In this document: positions 27,508 through 35,249 of the stretch, in pieces
How positions within the stretch are numbered: the first letter of the stretch is position 1
How the letters are laid out: every line of letters starts with the position of its first letter
From: Falsiroseomonas tokyonensis
Lineage (GTDB): Bacteria > Pseudomonadota > Alphaproteobacteria > Acetobacterales > Acetobacteraceae
Assembly (NCBI RefSeq): GCF_019024325.1
Contig: NZ_JAFNJS010000010.1
Span: 62,001 to 126,000, forward strand
Length of the DNA stretch: 64,000 nucleotides
Direction: 5' to 3'
Program-made: the position numbers and the translations under genes
The notes under the pieces: generated by a model
Seen by the model: the letters and a program-made list of their open reading frames with translations, nothing else
Database searches by the model: none
Told to the model about the DNA's origin: nothing

Positions 27508-28410
27508 CTACATCCGCCAGCGGCGGTGCTGCCAGAGCCATTGGCCGGGGTGTTCGCGCACCCAGCCCTCGACGATGTCGTTCACCTGCTGGGTCGCGGC
27601 CTGGATATCCACCTGGCCTTTCGCGTCCCGCACCAGCTGCACCGCCTCCGTCAGCTCCAGCCGGAAGCGGCCGCCAGGCAGGCGGATGGCGCGGGCGCCG
27701 TGGATGGGGCAGTCGAAGCGCCGCGCCAGGCGGGCGAGGATCGGGATGGCCGTCGCCTCCCGCCCGAAGAAGCGGATTTTCGGGCCGCGGCCGAAACGCT
27801 GGTCGACCAGCATGCCGAGATGCAGGCCCTCATCCAGCGCCTCCATCATGCGGATGGGGGCGGCGGGGCCGGCGGGGATCAGGGTGCCCATCACGCCGCG
27901 ACGCAGCGCCAGGATGTCCCGCGCCACGGCGGCATTGTTGGGCGTGCGGTAGAGCGCGGCTGCCGGCAGGCCATGGCGCATGGCGGCGACGGCCGGCAAT
28001 TCCCAATTGGCGAGGTGGGCGGCGAAGATGATGGCGGGCTGGCCGTCGTCGCGCAGCCGCTCGAAGCGCGCCATGCTGTCCACATCCAGCTCGATGCGGC
28101 CGGTATTCGGGCGTTCCGGGTCGAAATCCCAGAGATCGCCGAGATGGACGTATTCGCTGGCGGTGCGGCCAAGATTCTCCCAGCTCTCGCGCAGGATCGC
28201 TTCGCGTTCCGCCGCCGACTTCTCCGGAAAGGCCGCGTCGATGTTTTCCCGCGCGATGCGGTTGGCCGATGTGAGTGGGCCGAGGGTGCGGGCCACCGCC
28301 GCGCCGATGCGCCCGGCGCGGTCCGGTCCCAGCGCGCGCACCATGGCGAAGCCGCCCCGGATCAGGGCGGCCAGCGCCTCCTCGCCGGCGCGTTTCAGGG
28401 TCGCCTTCAA
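27508..28410 (-). CDS. lpxXL: Lipid A (very-long-chain) acyltransferase LpxXL-like
   Basis: LpxL/HtrB-family membrane-associated acyltransferase, 300 residues. The catalytic HX4E is H132-LANW-E137, with the conserved DQRFGRGPKIRFFG segment downstream. As the last gene of a cluster beginning with an AcpXL-like carrier, it corresponds to LpxXL, which in rhizobia moves a 27-hydroxyoctacosanoyl-type chain from AcpXL to lipid A. It starts 1 bp after the dehydrogenase stop. The chain-length assignment comes from context; the sequence alone says lipid A late acyltransferase. Confidence 0.88.
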   Translation of the reverse strand: MKATLKRAGEEALAALIRGGFAMVRALGPDRAGRIGAAVARTLGPLTSANRIARENIDAAFPEKSAAEREAILRESWENLGRTASEYVHLGDLWDFDPERPNTGRIELDVDSMARFERLRDDGQPAIIFAAHLANWELPAVAAMRHGLPAAALYRTPNNAAVARDILALRRGVMGTLIPAGPAAPIRMMEALDEGLHLGMLVDQRFGRGPKIRFFGREATAIPILARLARRFDCPIHGARAIRLPGGRFRLELTEAVQLVRDAKGQVDIQAATQQVNDIVEGWVREHPGQWLWQHRRWRM

Positions 28411-28411
28411 T

Positions 28412-29434
28412 TCAGAACTTCACGACGATCTTGCCGAAGACGCGGCGCGATTCCAGCCGCTCCAGGCCTTCCGTGAAGCGCTCCAGCGGCACGACGGTAT
28501 CCAGCACCGGCAGGATGCCCTGCGACATCTTGCCCAGCGCGTCGCCCACATTGCGGATGGCGCAGCCGAAGCTGCCGAAGATGCGGAGCTGGCGCTGGAA
28601 GATCATCATCAGGTTGGTCTCGGCCGAGACGCCGGAGGTGCTGCCGCAGGTCACCAGCCGCCCGCCGGCGCGCAGGGACAGCAGCGACCCCGCCCAGGTG
28701 GTGGCGCCCACATGTTCGAACACGACATCCACGCCGCGCTTGCCCGTCACGCGGCGGGCCACCGTCGAAAAATTCTTCTCGCTGTAGTTCACCACATGGT
28801 CGGCGCCGAGCGCCTGTGCCTTGGCGCATTTCTCGTCATCGCCGGCGGTGGCGATCACGGTGCAGCCCAGCGCCTTGGCGACGCGGATGGCAACGGACCC
28901 GATGCCGGATCCCGCGGCCTGGATCAGGATGGTCTCGCCCGGCTTCAGCTGGGCGTTGTCGAAGAGCATGTGCTCGACCGTGCCGAAGGTGACGGTGGCG
29001 CAGGCCGCTTCCTCGAAGGGCACGGAATCGGGCACGCGCACCAGCAGCCGCGCGGGCACATTGGCGAGCTCGCGGGCGAAACCGTCGATATGGAAGCCGG
29101 CGACGCCTGAAACGTTCTCGCAGAAATTGTCGCGGCCTTCGCGGCAGGCGGCGCAATGCCCGCAGGTGCGGGCGCCATAGGGCACGGCGCGGTCGCCCGC
29201 CTTCCAGCCGGTGACGCCGGCACCCACCGCGACGACTTCGCCCGAGGCCTCCGCGCCCACCGCCAGCGGCAGCGTGCGCTGGGCGAAGGCCATGCCGCGC
29301 CAGCCCCAGACATCGATGTGGTTCAGGGAGACGGCGCGGATGCGCAGCTGCACCTCGCCCTCGGCGGGCGGCGGCGGCGCGTCGATCTCTTCCAGCCGCA
29401 GGTCGCGGTCGCCATGCAGGCGCAGGGCGCGCAT
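28412..29434 (-). CDS. Zinc-type alcohol dehydrogenase (adh2XL-like)
   Basis: MDR-superfamily dehydrogenase/reductase of 340 residues. The structural zinc cysteines appear in CGHCAACREGRDNFC (~91-105), and the Rossmann loop is AAGSGIGSVAIRVA (~173-186). In rhizobial VLCFA clusters a gene of this class lies between fabF1 and lpxXL, as here, and may provide a reductase step for chain elongation or for the omega-1 hydroxy/oxo group. The start shares a base with the fabF1 stop (TGATG). The role in lipid A assembly is inferred from synteny. Confidence 0.85.
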   Translation of the reverse strand: MRALRLHGDRDLRLEEIDAPPPPAEGEVQLRIRAVSLNHIDVWGWRGMAFAQRTLPLAVGAEASGEVVAVGAGVTGWKAGDRAVPYGARTCGHCAACREGRDNFCENVSGVAGFHIDGFARELANVPARLLVRVPDSVPFEEAACATVTFGTVEHMLFDNAQLKPGETILIQAAGSGIGSVAIRVAKALGCTVIATAGDDEKCAKAQALGADHVVNYSEKNFSTVARRVTGKRGVDVVFEHVGATTWAGSLLSLRAGGRLVTCGSTSGVSAETNLMMIFQRQLRIFGSFGCAIRNVGDALGKMSQGILPVLDTVVPLERFTEGLERLESRRVFGKIVVKF

Positions 29435-30702
29435 CAGTTGGGTGCTCCACTGAGGACAAGACAGACGTTCTGGCCGCCGAACCCAAAACTGTTGGACAGC
29501 ACGTTCTCGACCTTCGCGGCGCGGGCCACGTTCGGCACCACGTCGAGCGTGATGGCCGGGTCCGGCTCCACATGGTTGATGGTCGGCGGCAGCATCTGGT
29601 CGCGGATCGCCAGCAGGCTGAAGGCGGCCTCGATGGCGCCGGAGGCGGATAGCGTATGGCCGATCATCGACTTGTTGGAGGAGATCGGCGGCGCGGCGTC
29701 CCCGAAGACGGCGCGCATGGCCAGGTTCTCCATCTTGTCGTTCTCCGGCGTGCCGGTGCCGTGCGCATTGACGTAGGAGATATCGGCGGGCGTCAGCCCC
29801 GCATCCTCGATCGCGTTGCGCATGGCGCGGATCACCGCGCTGCCATCGGGGTTGGAGCGGGTGCGGTGGAAACTGTCCGACTTCTCGCCGGCGCCGCGCA
29901 CCAGGCCGAGGATACGGGCGCCGCGGGCGCGGGCGTGCGACAGGCTTTCGAGGACCAGGCAGGCGGCGCCCTCGCTCATCACGAAGCCGCCGCGGTTCTT
30001 CTCGAAGGGGCGGGAGGCGCCGGTGGGATCGTCGTTGCGGGTCGACAGGGCGGAGAGCAGGGAGAAGCGGATCAGCGCCTCCGGCTGCACCGTGCCATCC
30101 GCGCCGATGGCCAGCGCGGCCTCCGTCTCGCCACGCTGGATCGCCTCGACGCCGAGCTGGATGGCCGACGCACCGGTGGCGCAGGCGGTGGTGACGGCGA
30201 CGGGGGAGCCGCGCGTGCCGAAGCGGGCAGCCAGCGTCTCGCCGACGGTCTGGAAGGCGGCGGTCTCATAGAGTTCGGACCAGCCGGTCGCGGCCAGCGT
30301 CAGCGCGGGATAGGTGGCCGCGTCCGGTGCCACGCGGCGGGCGAGTTCGAAGCGGTGCGGCCACTCCACCTCGACCGGCGGCATGCCGAGCATCAGCGGG
30401 CCGGGGAAGGCGCCGCCTTCCAGGCCGGCCTCTGCCAGCGCCTCCTCCGCGGCCAGGGTCGCCATGCGGGTGACGCGCGGCGTGGCGGTCAGCACCCGGC
30501 CCTCGGCTTCCTCGGGCAGGTCGACCGTGCCGGCGATGGTGGTGCGCAGGTCGTTGGTGGGGAAGCGGGTGATGCGGCGGATGCCGGAGGTGCCGGCCAG
30601 CAGCGCCGCCCAGTTTTTCGCGACACCGAAGCCGAGCGGGGTGACCAGGCCGATGCCGGTCACCGCGACGATGGGGCGGCCGCGCGAATCAACGTCCGTC
30701 AC
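29434..30702 (-). CDS. fabF1: Beta-ketoacyl-ACP synthase FabF1XL-like (active)
   Basis: KAS II-type condensing enzyme, 422 residues. The catalytic triad is complete: C174 in VTTACATGASA, H314 in VNAHGTGT and H349 in SNKSMIGHTLSASG. The GTG start overlaps the stop of the adjacent synthase-like gene (GTGA). In acpXL clusters FabF1 elongates acyl chains on AcpXL to C26-C28 for lipid A. Its pairing with a triad-less paralogue resembles the ketosynthase/chain-length-factor pairs of type II polyketide systems. Confidence 0.93.
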   Translation of the reverse strand: MTDVDSRGRPIVAVTGIGLVTPLGFGVAKNWAALLAGTSGIRRITRFPTNDLRTTIAGTVDLPEEAEGRVLTATPRVTRMATLAAEEALAEAGLEGGAFPGPLMLGMPPVEVEWPHRFELARRVAPDAATYPALTLAATGWSELYETAAFQTVGETLAARFGTRGSPVAVTTACATGASAIQLGVEAIQRGETEAALAIGADGTVQPEALIRFSLLSALSTRNDDPTGASRPFEKNRGGFVMSEGAACLVLESLSHARARGARILGLVRGAGEKSDSFHRTRSNPDGSAVIRAMRNAIEDAGLTPADISYVNAHGTGTPENDKMENLAMRAVFGDAAPPISSNKSMIGHTLSASGAIEAAFSLLAIRDQMLPPTINHVEPDPAITLDVVPNVARAAKVENVLSNSFGFGGQNVCLVLSGAPN

Positions 30703-31886
30703 GGCTGCTCCTCCGCCGGAATGGCCTGCAGATGCGCGAGCGCCTCGCCGCGCCAGGCGCCGAAGCCGGTCACCAGCAGGTCGGTCGGCGGCGCCTCGAA
30801 GGGCGCCTCGGCCGCCTCCAGCGACGGCGGCAGCACGCCTTCGGACAGCATCAGCGCGCCGAGCGCCAGGCTGGCCGGGAAGCTTGCCTCCACCCCCCAG
30901 CCGAGCCGGCTGCCGGCGGCGCGCAGCGTGACGTCCCGGGCGAGACCCGCCAAAAATTCGCGCTCGGCCGCGGTGGGGACGGCGCCGCCGGTGGCGCCCG
31001 AGAGCACCGCCAGCGGCCCCTCCGGCAGCGCCAGCCGGTCCAAGGCGCGGCGGGCGGCGGCGGCGCTGCCATCGGCCTGGTCGCGCCGCGCCTGTTCGCA
31101 GGCCACGCCCATCACCCGCGCGAGCCCCCGGGCGCCTCGGGCCCGGGCGCTGTCGGCCGTCTCCAGCACCAGGAAGGCGCCGAGCGTGCCGGGAATCGCG
31201 CCCGGCGCCTCGTCCCGGGCAAAGACGGGCGCAAAGCCGCCCTGCCGCAGCAGCCCGGCCGAGTGGTAGAGCACCATCAAATCCCAGCGCGCGGCGACGA
31301 AGGCGCCGCCGACCAGGGCGGCCTGGCCGCGGCCTTCGGCCAGCCGCGCGGCCGCGATGCGCACCGCATCCGCCCCGGCCTGTTCCTCCCCCATGAAGGT
31401 GCGCGACGCGCCCGTCACGCCATGGACGATCGAGATATTGCCCGCCAGCAGGTTGGAGAGTTGCGCCAGGAACAGCGTCGGCCGCAGCCCGCCGGCCAGC
31501 AGGGCGTTCAGCTGCAAGGCGGCCTCGGCCGGCGGCAGGGCGGCGAGTGCCGCCAGCACGCTTTCATCCAGCGCCATGTCCCGCTCGCCACCGCCGGCGG
31601 CGACGATGAGGTCCATCTCGGCGACCAGGGCGCGGGCGCCGGCATCGTCCAGCGCCAGGCCGGCGGCGTAGGTGCCGAGGCGCTGCCAGGGCTCCATCTG
31701 CCGCTGGTCGCCCTTCTTCGGGATCTGCCGGTCGAGCTCCAGCGCCGGGGCGGGATGCAGCGGGAAGGGGGCGTGGCTTTCGGCATCCACCGGCGCCGGG
31801 GTGCTCGCGGCAAGTGCGGCCAGATGCGCGGCGCGGCCCTCGCCGGCCGCCGAGACCAGGCCGATGCCGGTGATCCAGATCTCCAT
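30699..31886 (-). CDS. fabF2: Ketosynthase-like protein without catalytic triad (FabF2XL-like)
   Basis: 395-residue thiolase-fold homologue of KAS II. The region matching the nucleophile elbow reads SIVHGVTGASRTFMGEEQ (from residue 152) and has no Cys. The HGTGT and GHTLSASG histidine motifs are replaced by LSGATGGAVPTA and GWGVEASFPAS. It therefore cannot condense alone and is probably a partner subunit of FabF1, like a chain-length factor. It is translationally coupled on both sides (TGATG with fabZ, GTGA with fabF1). Synteny with rhizobial fabF2XL supports the name. Confidence 0.85.
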   Translation of the reverse strand: MEIWITGIGLVSAAGEGRAAHLAALAASTPAPVDAESHAPFPLHPAPALELDRQIPKKGDQRQMEPWQRLGTYAAGLALDDAGARALVAEMDLIVAAGGGERDMALDESVLAALAALPPAEAALQLNALLAGGLRPTLFLAQLSNLLAGNISIVHGVTGASRTFMGEEQAGADAVRIAAARLAEGRGQAALVGGAFVAARWDLMVLYHSAGLLRQGGFAPVFARDEAPGAIPGTLGAFLVLETADSARARGARGLARVMGVACEQARRDQADGSAAAARRALDRLALPEGPLAVLSGATGGAVPTAAEREFLAGLARDVTLRAAGSRLGWGVEASFPASLALGALMLSEGVLPPSLEAAEAPFEAPPTDLLVTGFGAWRGEALAHLQAIPAEEQP

Positions 31887-32356
31887 CAGCTGTGACCTGG
31901 CCCAGAAAAACCGGGCAGGCCGATGCGTTGCGCCGTCTCCGTCATGGCCGCGCGCAGCGCCTCGGCGGGGAAGGGCATGATCCGAAAGGTGATCTCGGCA
32001 TCGGCGATGCGCTTGCCCTCGGACAGGATGCGCGCCTCGGCCACCGCATAGCCGGATCCGTCATGGCTGCGCTTCGCCTCCACCACCAGCTTCGCGCCGG
32101 GGCTGACGAAGCCGCGGAAATTGGCGCCATTGACCTTCAGCAGGAAGGGCATGCGTTCCAGCTTCTCGATCGCCAGCAGCAGCCAGCCGGCGGTCTGGGC
32201 CATGGTCTCCACCAGCAGCACGCCGGGGACGATGGGATGGCCGGGAAAATGGCCCTCGAAAACCGGGCTGGCCTCCGGCACCTGGCTTTCGACCGTGATG
32301 TGGTCCGCGCCCAGCGTCACCACGCGATCGACCATCTGGAAATATTCCAGCCGCAT
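31886..32356 (-). CDS. fabZ: 3-hydroxyacyl-ACP dehydratase FabZ-like (fabZXL)
   Basis: Hot-dog-fold dehydratase, 156 residues. The active-site motif GHFPGHPIVPGVLLVE carries the catalytic His (H36) and Glu (E50). It begins 24 bp after the AcpXL-like stop and ends in a TGATG overlap with the ketosynthase-like gene. In this context it would dehydrate 3-hydroxyacyl chains during very-long-chain elongation, rather than being the housekeeping FabZ usually found with lpxA/lpxD, which are absent here. Confidence 0.9.
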   Translation of the reverse strand: MRLEYFQMVDRVVTLGADHITVESQVPEASPVFEGHFPGHPIVPGVLLVETMAQTAGWLLLAIEKLERMPFLLKVNGANFRGFVSPGAKLVVEAKRSHDGSGYAVAEARILSEGKRIADAEITFRIMPFPAEALRAAMTETAQRIGLPGFSGPGHS

Positions 32357-32380
32357 GGCGCGCGCCCCGTCAGTCCTTGG

Positions 32381-32671
32381 TCAGGCCTTGGCCTGCTTCG
32401 CCGCCACCAGCTCCTCGATCCGCTGGGCCAGGTTGCCCATGACGAAGTACTTCTCCGCGGGCGCGGTGCCGGCATTCACTTCCTGGGTCCAGCTTTCGAC
32501 CGGCACCTTGATTCCAAAGGCCTTGTCGATGGCGAAGACGATGTCGAGGAAGTCCAGGCTGTCGATGCCCAGGTCGTTGATGACATGCGCTTCCGGCGTG
32601 ATGGCCTCGCGCTGCACTTCGCTGTTCTCGGCGATGATATCGGCGATGCGGTCGAAAACCGGGGACGTCAT
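32381..32671 (-). CDS. acpXL: Acyl carrier protein AcpXL-like
   Basis: 96-residue acyl carrier protein; the phosphopantetheine Ser is S38 in [15 protein letters not shown]. It is longer than housekeeping AcpP (~78), with the C-terminal extension [21 protein letters not shown] found in AcpXL, the carrier dedicated to very-long-chain lipid A fatty acids in rhizobia. It is the first gene of a six-gene minus-strand cluster with fabZ, fabF2, fabF1, adh and lpxXL in the rhizobial order. Confidence 0.9.
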   Translation of the reverse strand: MTSPVFDRIADIIAENSEVQREAITPEAHVINDLGIDSLDFLDIVFAIDKAFGIKVPVESWTQEVNAGTAPAEKYFVMGNLAQRIEELVAAKQAKA

Positions 32672-32787
32672 GGGGAACAGGCTCCGGGCCGAGAAGGCGT
32701 TCAGGTCAGCGCGCCTCTTGGCCCGAACCGGCGGGATTGTCCAGCGCGGGGGCCGCGGGGGCGCCTCGTTCCCTCAGCGGTTCTGTC

Positions 32788-33498
32788 TCAGCTTTCGGCA
32801 AGGCAGTCGAGCAGCGGGCCGAGCTGGCCGATGCGGCGTTCGATATTCGCCGCCCGCCGCGCCGTGGCTGGGGAAGGGGCGGCGGCGGACCAGTTCAGCG
32901 GGCTGGGCAGGACCGCGGCCAGCAGGGCCGCCTCGCGCTGCGTCAGGCGGGCGGCAGGCTTGTCGAAGAAGGCGCGGGCGGCGGCCTCCGCGCCATAAAT
33001 GCCCGGGCCGAATTCGACGATATTCAGATAGACCTCCATCACCCGCTGTCGCGGCCAGAGCAGCGCGACCTGCGGCGTCAGCCAGGCCTCCACCAGCTTG
33101 CGGAAGGGGTCGCGGCCCGGCCAGAGCAGCAGGTTCTTGGCCGTCTGCATGGTGATGGTGCTGGCCCCGCGCGGCCGGTCCCCTTCCCACCATTCCTGCA
33201 GCTCCGCCCGCAGCGCGCCGAAGTCGAAGCCCAGCGTCTGGCGGCAGAAGAGATTGTCCTCCGAGGCGATGACGGCCCGGGCGAGGGCGGGGGCGATGCG
33301 GTCCAGCGCCACCCAGTCGCGCTGCAGGCCATGGCCCTGGGTGGCGCGGATCAGCATCAGGGGCGTCACCGGGGGCGGGATGACGCGATAGGCCAGGATC
33401 AGGGCCGGCGGTGCCAGCAGAAGGACCAGCAGCAGGCGCCAAAGCCAGCTTCGCGGGCGCCATCCGGGGGCGGAGGGTGATCTGCGCAGCGCCATCAT
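32788..33498 (-). CDS. mtgA: Monofunctional biosynthetic peptidoglycan transglycosylase
   Basis: GT51 glycosyltransferase polymerising lipid II, 236 residues. It has an N-terminal membrane anchor (residues ~17-40), the catalytic Glu (E80) in VIASEDNLFCRQ, and the GASTITMQTAKNLLL and EVYLNIVEFGPGIYGAEAAA motifs. No transpeptidase domain follows, so it is the monofunctional MtgA type. Two adjacent ATGs begin the frame. It is on the same strand as the lipid A cluster, 116 bp upstream of acpXL, so co-transcription is possible. Confidence 0.95.
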   Translation of the reverse strand: MMALRRSPSAPGWRPRSWLWRLLLVLLLAPPALILAYRVIPPPVTPLMLIRATQGHGLQRDWVALDRIAPALARAVIASEDNLFCRQTLGFDFGALRAELQEWWEGDRPRGASTITMQTAKNLLLWPGRDPFRKLVEAWLTPQVALLWPRQRVMEVYLNIVEFGPGIYGAEAAARAFFDKPAARLTQREAALLAAVLPSPLNWSAAAPSPATARRAANIERRIGQLGPLLDCLAES

Positions 33499-33558
33499 GC
33501 GGGCAGACTAGCCGCCCCGGCCGGGCATCGACAAAGCGGGGTGGCTCGCCATATGATT

Positions 33559-33575
33559 TTGCGAATCATTCGCAA
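33559..33575. promoter_or_regulatory. Fur-box-like perfect palindrome
   Basis: TTGCGAATCATTCGCAA is a perfect 17-bp palindrome with the core of proteobacterial Fur/Mur sites (GCGAATnATTCGC). It lies 14 bp before the start of an unknown gene, overlapping where its promoter or leader must be. Iron- or manganese-dependent repression is inferred. Confidence 0.6.
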
Positions 33576-33589
33576 TAAAGGGGGGCGCG

Positions 33590-34102
33590 ATGCCCGGCTA
33601 CGAATGCGACCACCTGCTGCCGGCCCCGGGCGAGCGGCCGATGCAGGAGCTGGGAGCGGCGGAACTGCTGGTGGCCGGCGCCCTGCGGGCCTGGGTCGCG
33701 CCGCTGCTGGCCCCCGCCGGCCGGCATCCGGACTGGCGCCGCTACCTGGCGCTGGGCGGCGTGGTGGCGGAGGGGGCGGAGGCCTTCGACCGGCTCATGC
33801 GGCTGCTCGCGCATTCCGCACGGCGCAGCCTGGATGTGCGCTGCTGCCGCTGCCCCGGCCTGAGCCCGGACGAGGCCGCCCTGCTGCAGCTGACCGCGGC
33901 GGTGCAGGCCGGCCAGTCCTTCGCCGCGCTGGATGTGCTGATGGACTGGCTGCCCGAGCCCGCGCTGATGCCGGCGCTGGCCGCGGCGCGGGACTTTGGC
34001 GCGGCGCTGCAGCGGGCCGGCGCCATGCTGCCTGCCCCGGCCCTGGCGCCGCCCTGCGCCCTGGCCACCCCGTCCAGCCTGGGGCCGCAAACCCTGCACT
34101 GA
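33590..34102 (+). CDS. Unknown protein behind a Fur-box-like site
   Basis: I do not recognise this 170-residue protein. It is probably cytoplasmic, helical and Ala/Leu-rich, without a signal peptide. A Cys cluster LDVRCCRCPGLSPDE lies near residues 80-95, with another Cys near the N-terminus (YECDHLLP) and one near the end, so metal or Fe-S binding is conceivable. The ATG has GGGGGCGCG upstream. The palindrome just upstream suggests expression under iron limitation, and the stop overlaps the first base of a 140-bp palindromic element. Confidence 0.65.
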   Translation: MPGYECDHLLPAPGERPMQELGAAELLVAGALRAWVAPLLAPAGRHPDWRRYLALGGVVAEGAEAFDRLMRLLAHSARRSLDVRCCRCPGLSPDEAALLQLTAAVQAGQSFAALDVLMDWLPEPALMPALAAARDFGAALQRAGAMLPAPALAPPCALATPSSLGPQTLH

Positions 34103-34241
34103 GAGACCGTTTGAGAATGCCGGACGGGTCGGTTCCGCGGCGCTTTTCCGCCCCTGCCAGGTTGGGCGGCAAGCCGCCCGCCTTGCAGGGACGAAAAATC
34201 GCCTGCGGTCCCTCAGCCGCCGGCATTCTCAACCGGTCTCT
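34102..34241. repeat. 140-bp imperfect palindrome (large hairpin element)
   Basis: The 22-bp termini (34102-34123 and 34220-34241) are inverted repeats differing at one position. Inner segments pair again: TTTTCCGCCCCTGC-like against GCAGGGACGAAAAA-like, and the centre is GGGCGGC-AA-GCCGCCC at 34164-34179. The whole element can fold into one long hairpin. It carries no coding frame and probably belongs to a dispersed MITE- or REP-like family. Confidence 0.75.
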
Positions 34242-34254
34242 GAGGGCCTTGGCC

Positions 34255-34296
34255 CTAGAGCACGATCCGTCCTCTCGGACGGATCTCGTGCTCTAG
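34255..34296. repeat. 42-bp palindrome, CTAGAGCAC family
   Basis: CTAGAGCACGATCCGTCC pairs with GGACGGATCTCGTGCTCTAG, with a 2-nt insertion in the right arm and a TCTC loop. It starts 13 bp after the 140-bp element and shares its terminal sequence type (CTAnAGCAC) with the next palindrome. Confidence 0.75.
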
Positions 34297-34308
34297 GAGT
34301 TATTGTTT

Positions 34309-34361
34309 CTAAAGCACGAAATCCGAGAACACTGATTCAGTGTTATCGGATAGTGCTTTAG
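34309..34361. repeat. 53-bp palindrome, CTAAAGCAC family
   Basis: The arms CTAAAGCAC...ATCCGA...AACACTGA and TCAGTGTT...TCGGAT...GTGCTTTAG pair over about 23 positions with small mismatches and a 2-nt loop. The element is AT-richer than its surroundings. The right arm contains the stop codon of the CBS-domain gene, so the transcript would end in this hairpin and it may act as its terminator. Confidence 0.75.
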
Positions 34362-34780
34362 CGCAGCCTCTCGAAGAAGCCCGTCTCCTCGTCCAGCCGG
34401 GCGTGCTCCATGGCGCGGAAATCGTAGCGCGAGACGATGCCGCGCACCTGGCCGTCCTCGCAGACCGGCAGGTGGCGGAAGCCGCCATTGTCCAGCAGGC
34501 GCAGCGCCTCGATCGCCCGCTGCCGGGGCGCCAGCGTCTCCGGCCGGCATGTCATCACCTGGTGCAGGCGGGTGGCCTGGGGGTCGCGGCCCTCGGCCAG
34601 GCAGCGCACCGCGTCCCGGCCGGTGAAGATGCCCTGCAGCCGGTCCCCCTCCTCCACCACCAGCACGGCGCCGACGCGGCGTTGGTGCATGGCGCGGCAG
34701 GCCTCGGCCAGCGTGGCCTGCGGCCCCAGCATGAGCGGCTTCTGGTCCCGGATGATCTCGTCCAGTCGACGATCCTGCAT
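34358..34780 (-). CDS. CBS-domain pair protein
   Basis: 140-residue protein made of two CBS domains (residues ~8-65 and ~73-130), as in small adenosyl-nucleotide sensor proteins. Typical segments are ACRAMHQRRVGAVLVVEEG, GIFTGRDAVRCLAEG and RHLPVCEDGQVRGIVSRYDF. The start is the ATG behind a strong GGAGGA site; the longer in-frame reading has no such signal and runs towards the cytochrome gene. The stop lies inside a palindrome. Confidence 0.88.
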   Translation of the reverse strand: MQDRRLDEIIRDQKPLMLGPQATLAEACRAMHQRRVGAVLVVEEGDRLQGIFTGRDAVRCLAEGRDPQATRLHQVMTCRPETLAPRQRAIEALRLLDNGGFRHLPVCEDGQVRGIVSRYDFRAMEHARLDEETGFFERLR

Positions 34781-34847
34781 CTTCTGGTCCTCCTCCCTGC
34801 CCGCGATGGATGCTGCGGCGGGGCGAAGGCCGGCGCCTTGCGACAGG

Positions 34848-35162
34848 TCAAGGCGGCGACAGGATAAAGGCGACCAGGTCGTCGATCTGCGCGCGCGACA
34901 GGCCGAGCGGTGGCATCGGCGCATGCGGCGCCTGCAGCGCGGCGCGCAGCGTGGCGGCGGTGGTGCCGGGGCGGGCGGCGATGGCGCGGAAGCTGGGCAC
35001 GGCATCGGAGGCGGCGCCCGGCGCCGCCAGGTGGCACTCGCCGCACCATTCCCGCGCCAGCCTCTGCCCCGCCAGCGGATCGCCCGGCAGGCCCTGCGCC
35101 TGCAGCGGCCCGGCGAACAGCATCAGGGCAGGGATGGCGCGGCGCAGCAGGGGGGCGGGCAT
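34848..35162 (-). CDS. Small periplasmic c-type cytochrome
   Basis: 104-residue class I cytochrome c. A signal peptide (residues ~1-22, ending LQAQG) precedes the heme motif C40-GE-C43-H44, and the probable axial Met is M83 in APMPPLGL. The C-terminal helix AQIDDLVAFILSP is family-typical. The ATG chosen gives a normal signal peptide; the upstream in-frame extension lacks one. It precedes the CBS gene on the same strand by 67 bp. Its redox partner cannot be inferred. Confidence 0.87.
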   Translation of the reverse strand: MPAPLLRRAIPALMLFAGPLQAQGLPGDPLAGQRLAREWCGECHLAAPGAASDAVPSFRAIAARPGTTAATLRAALQAPHAPMPPLGLSRAQIDDLVAFILSPP

Positions 35163-35249
35163 GGGAACCTCCGGCGCGGATGATGCGCCGGCAGGCTGGC
35201 CCGGTCCGCCGCCGCGGGCATTGATCCCGGTCAAGCGGGGCGGGTGGCG

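Noticed and set aside
34102-34241. The 140-bp palindrome as an intact insertion sequence
   Set aside because: It is too short to code a transposase and no target-site duplication is evident; at most it is a non-autonomous element.
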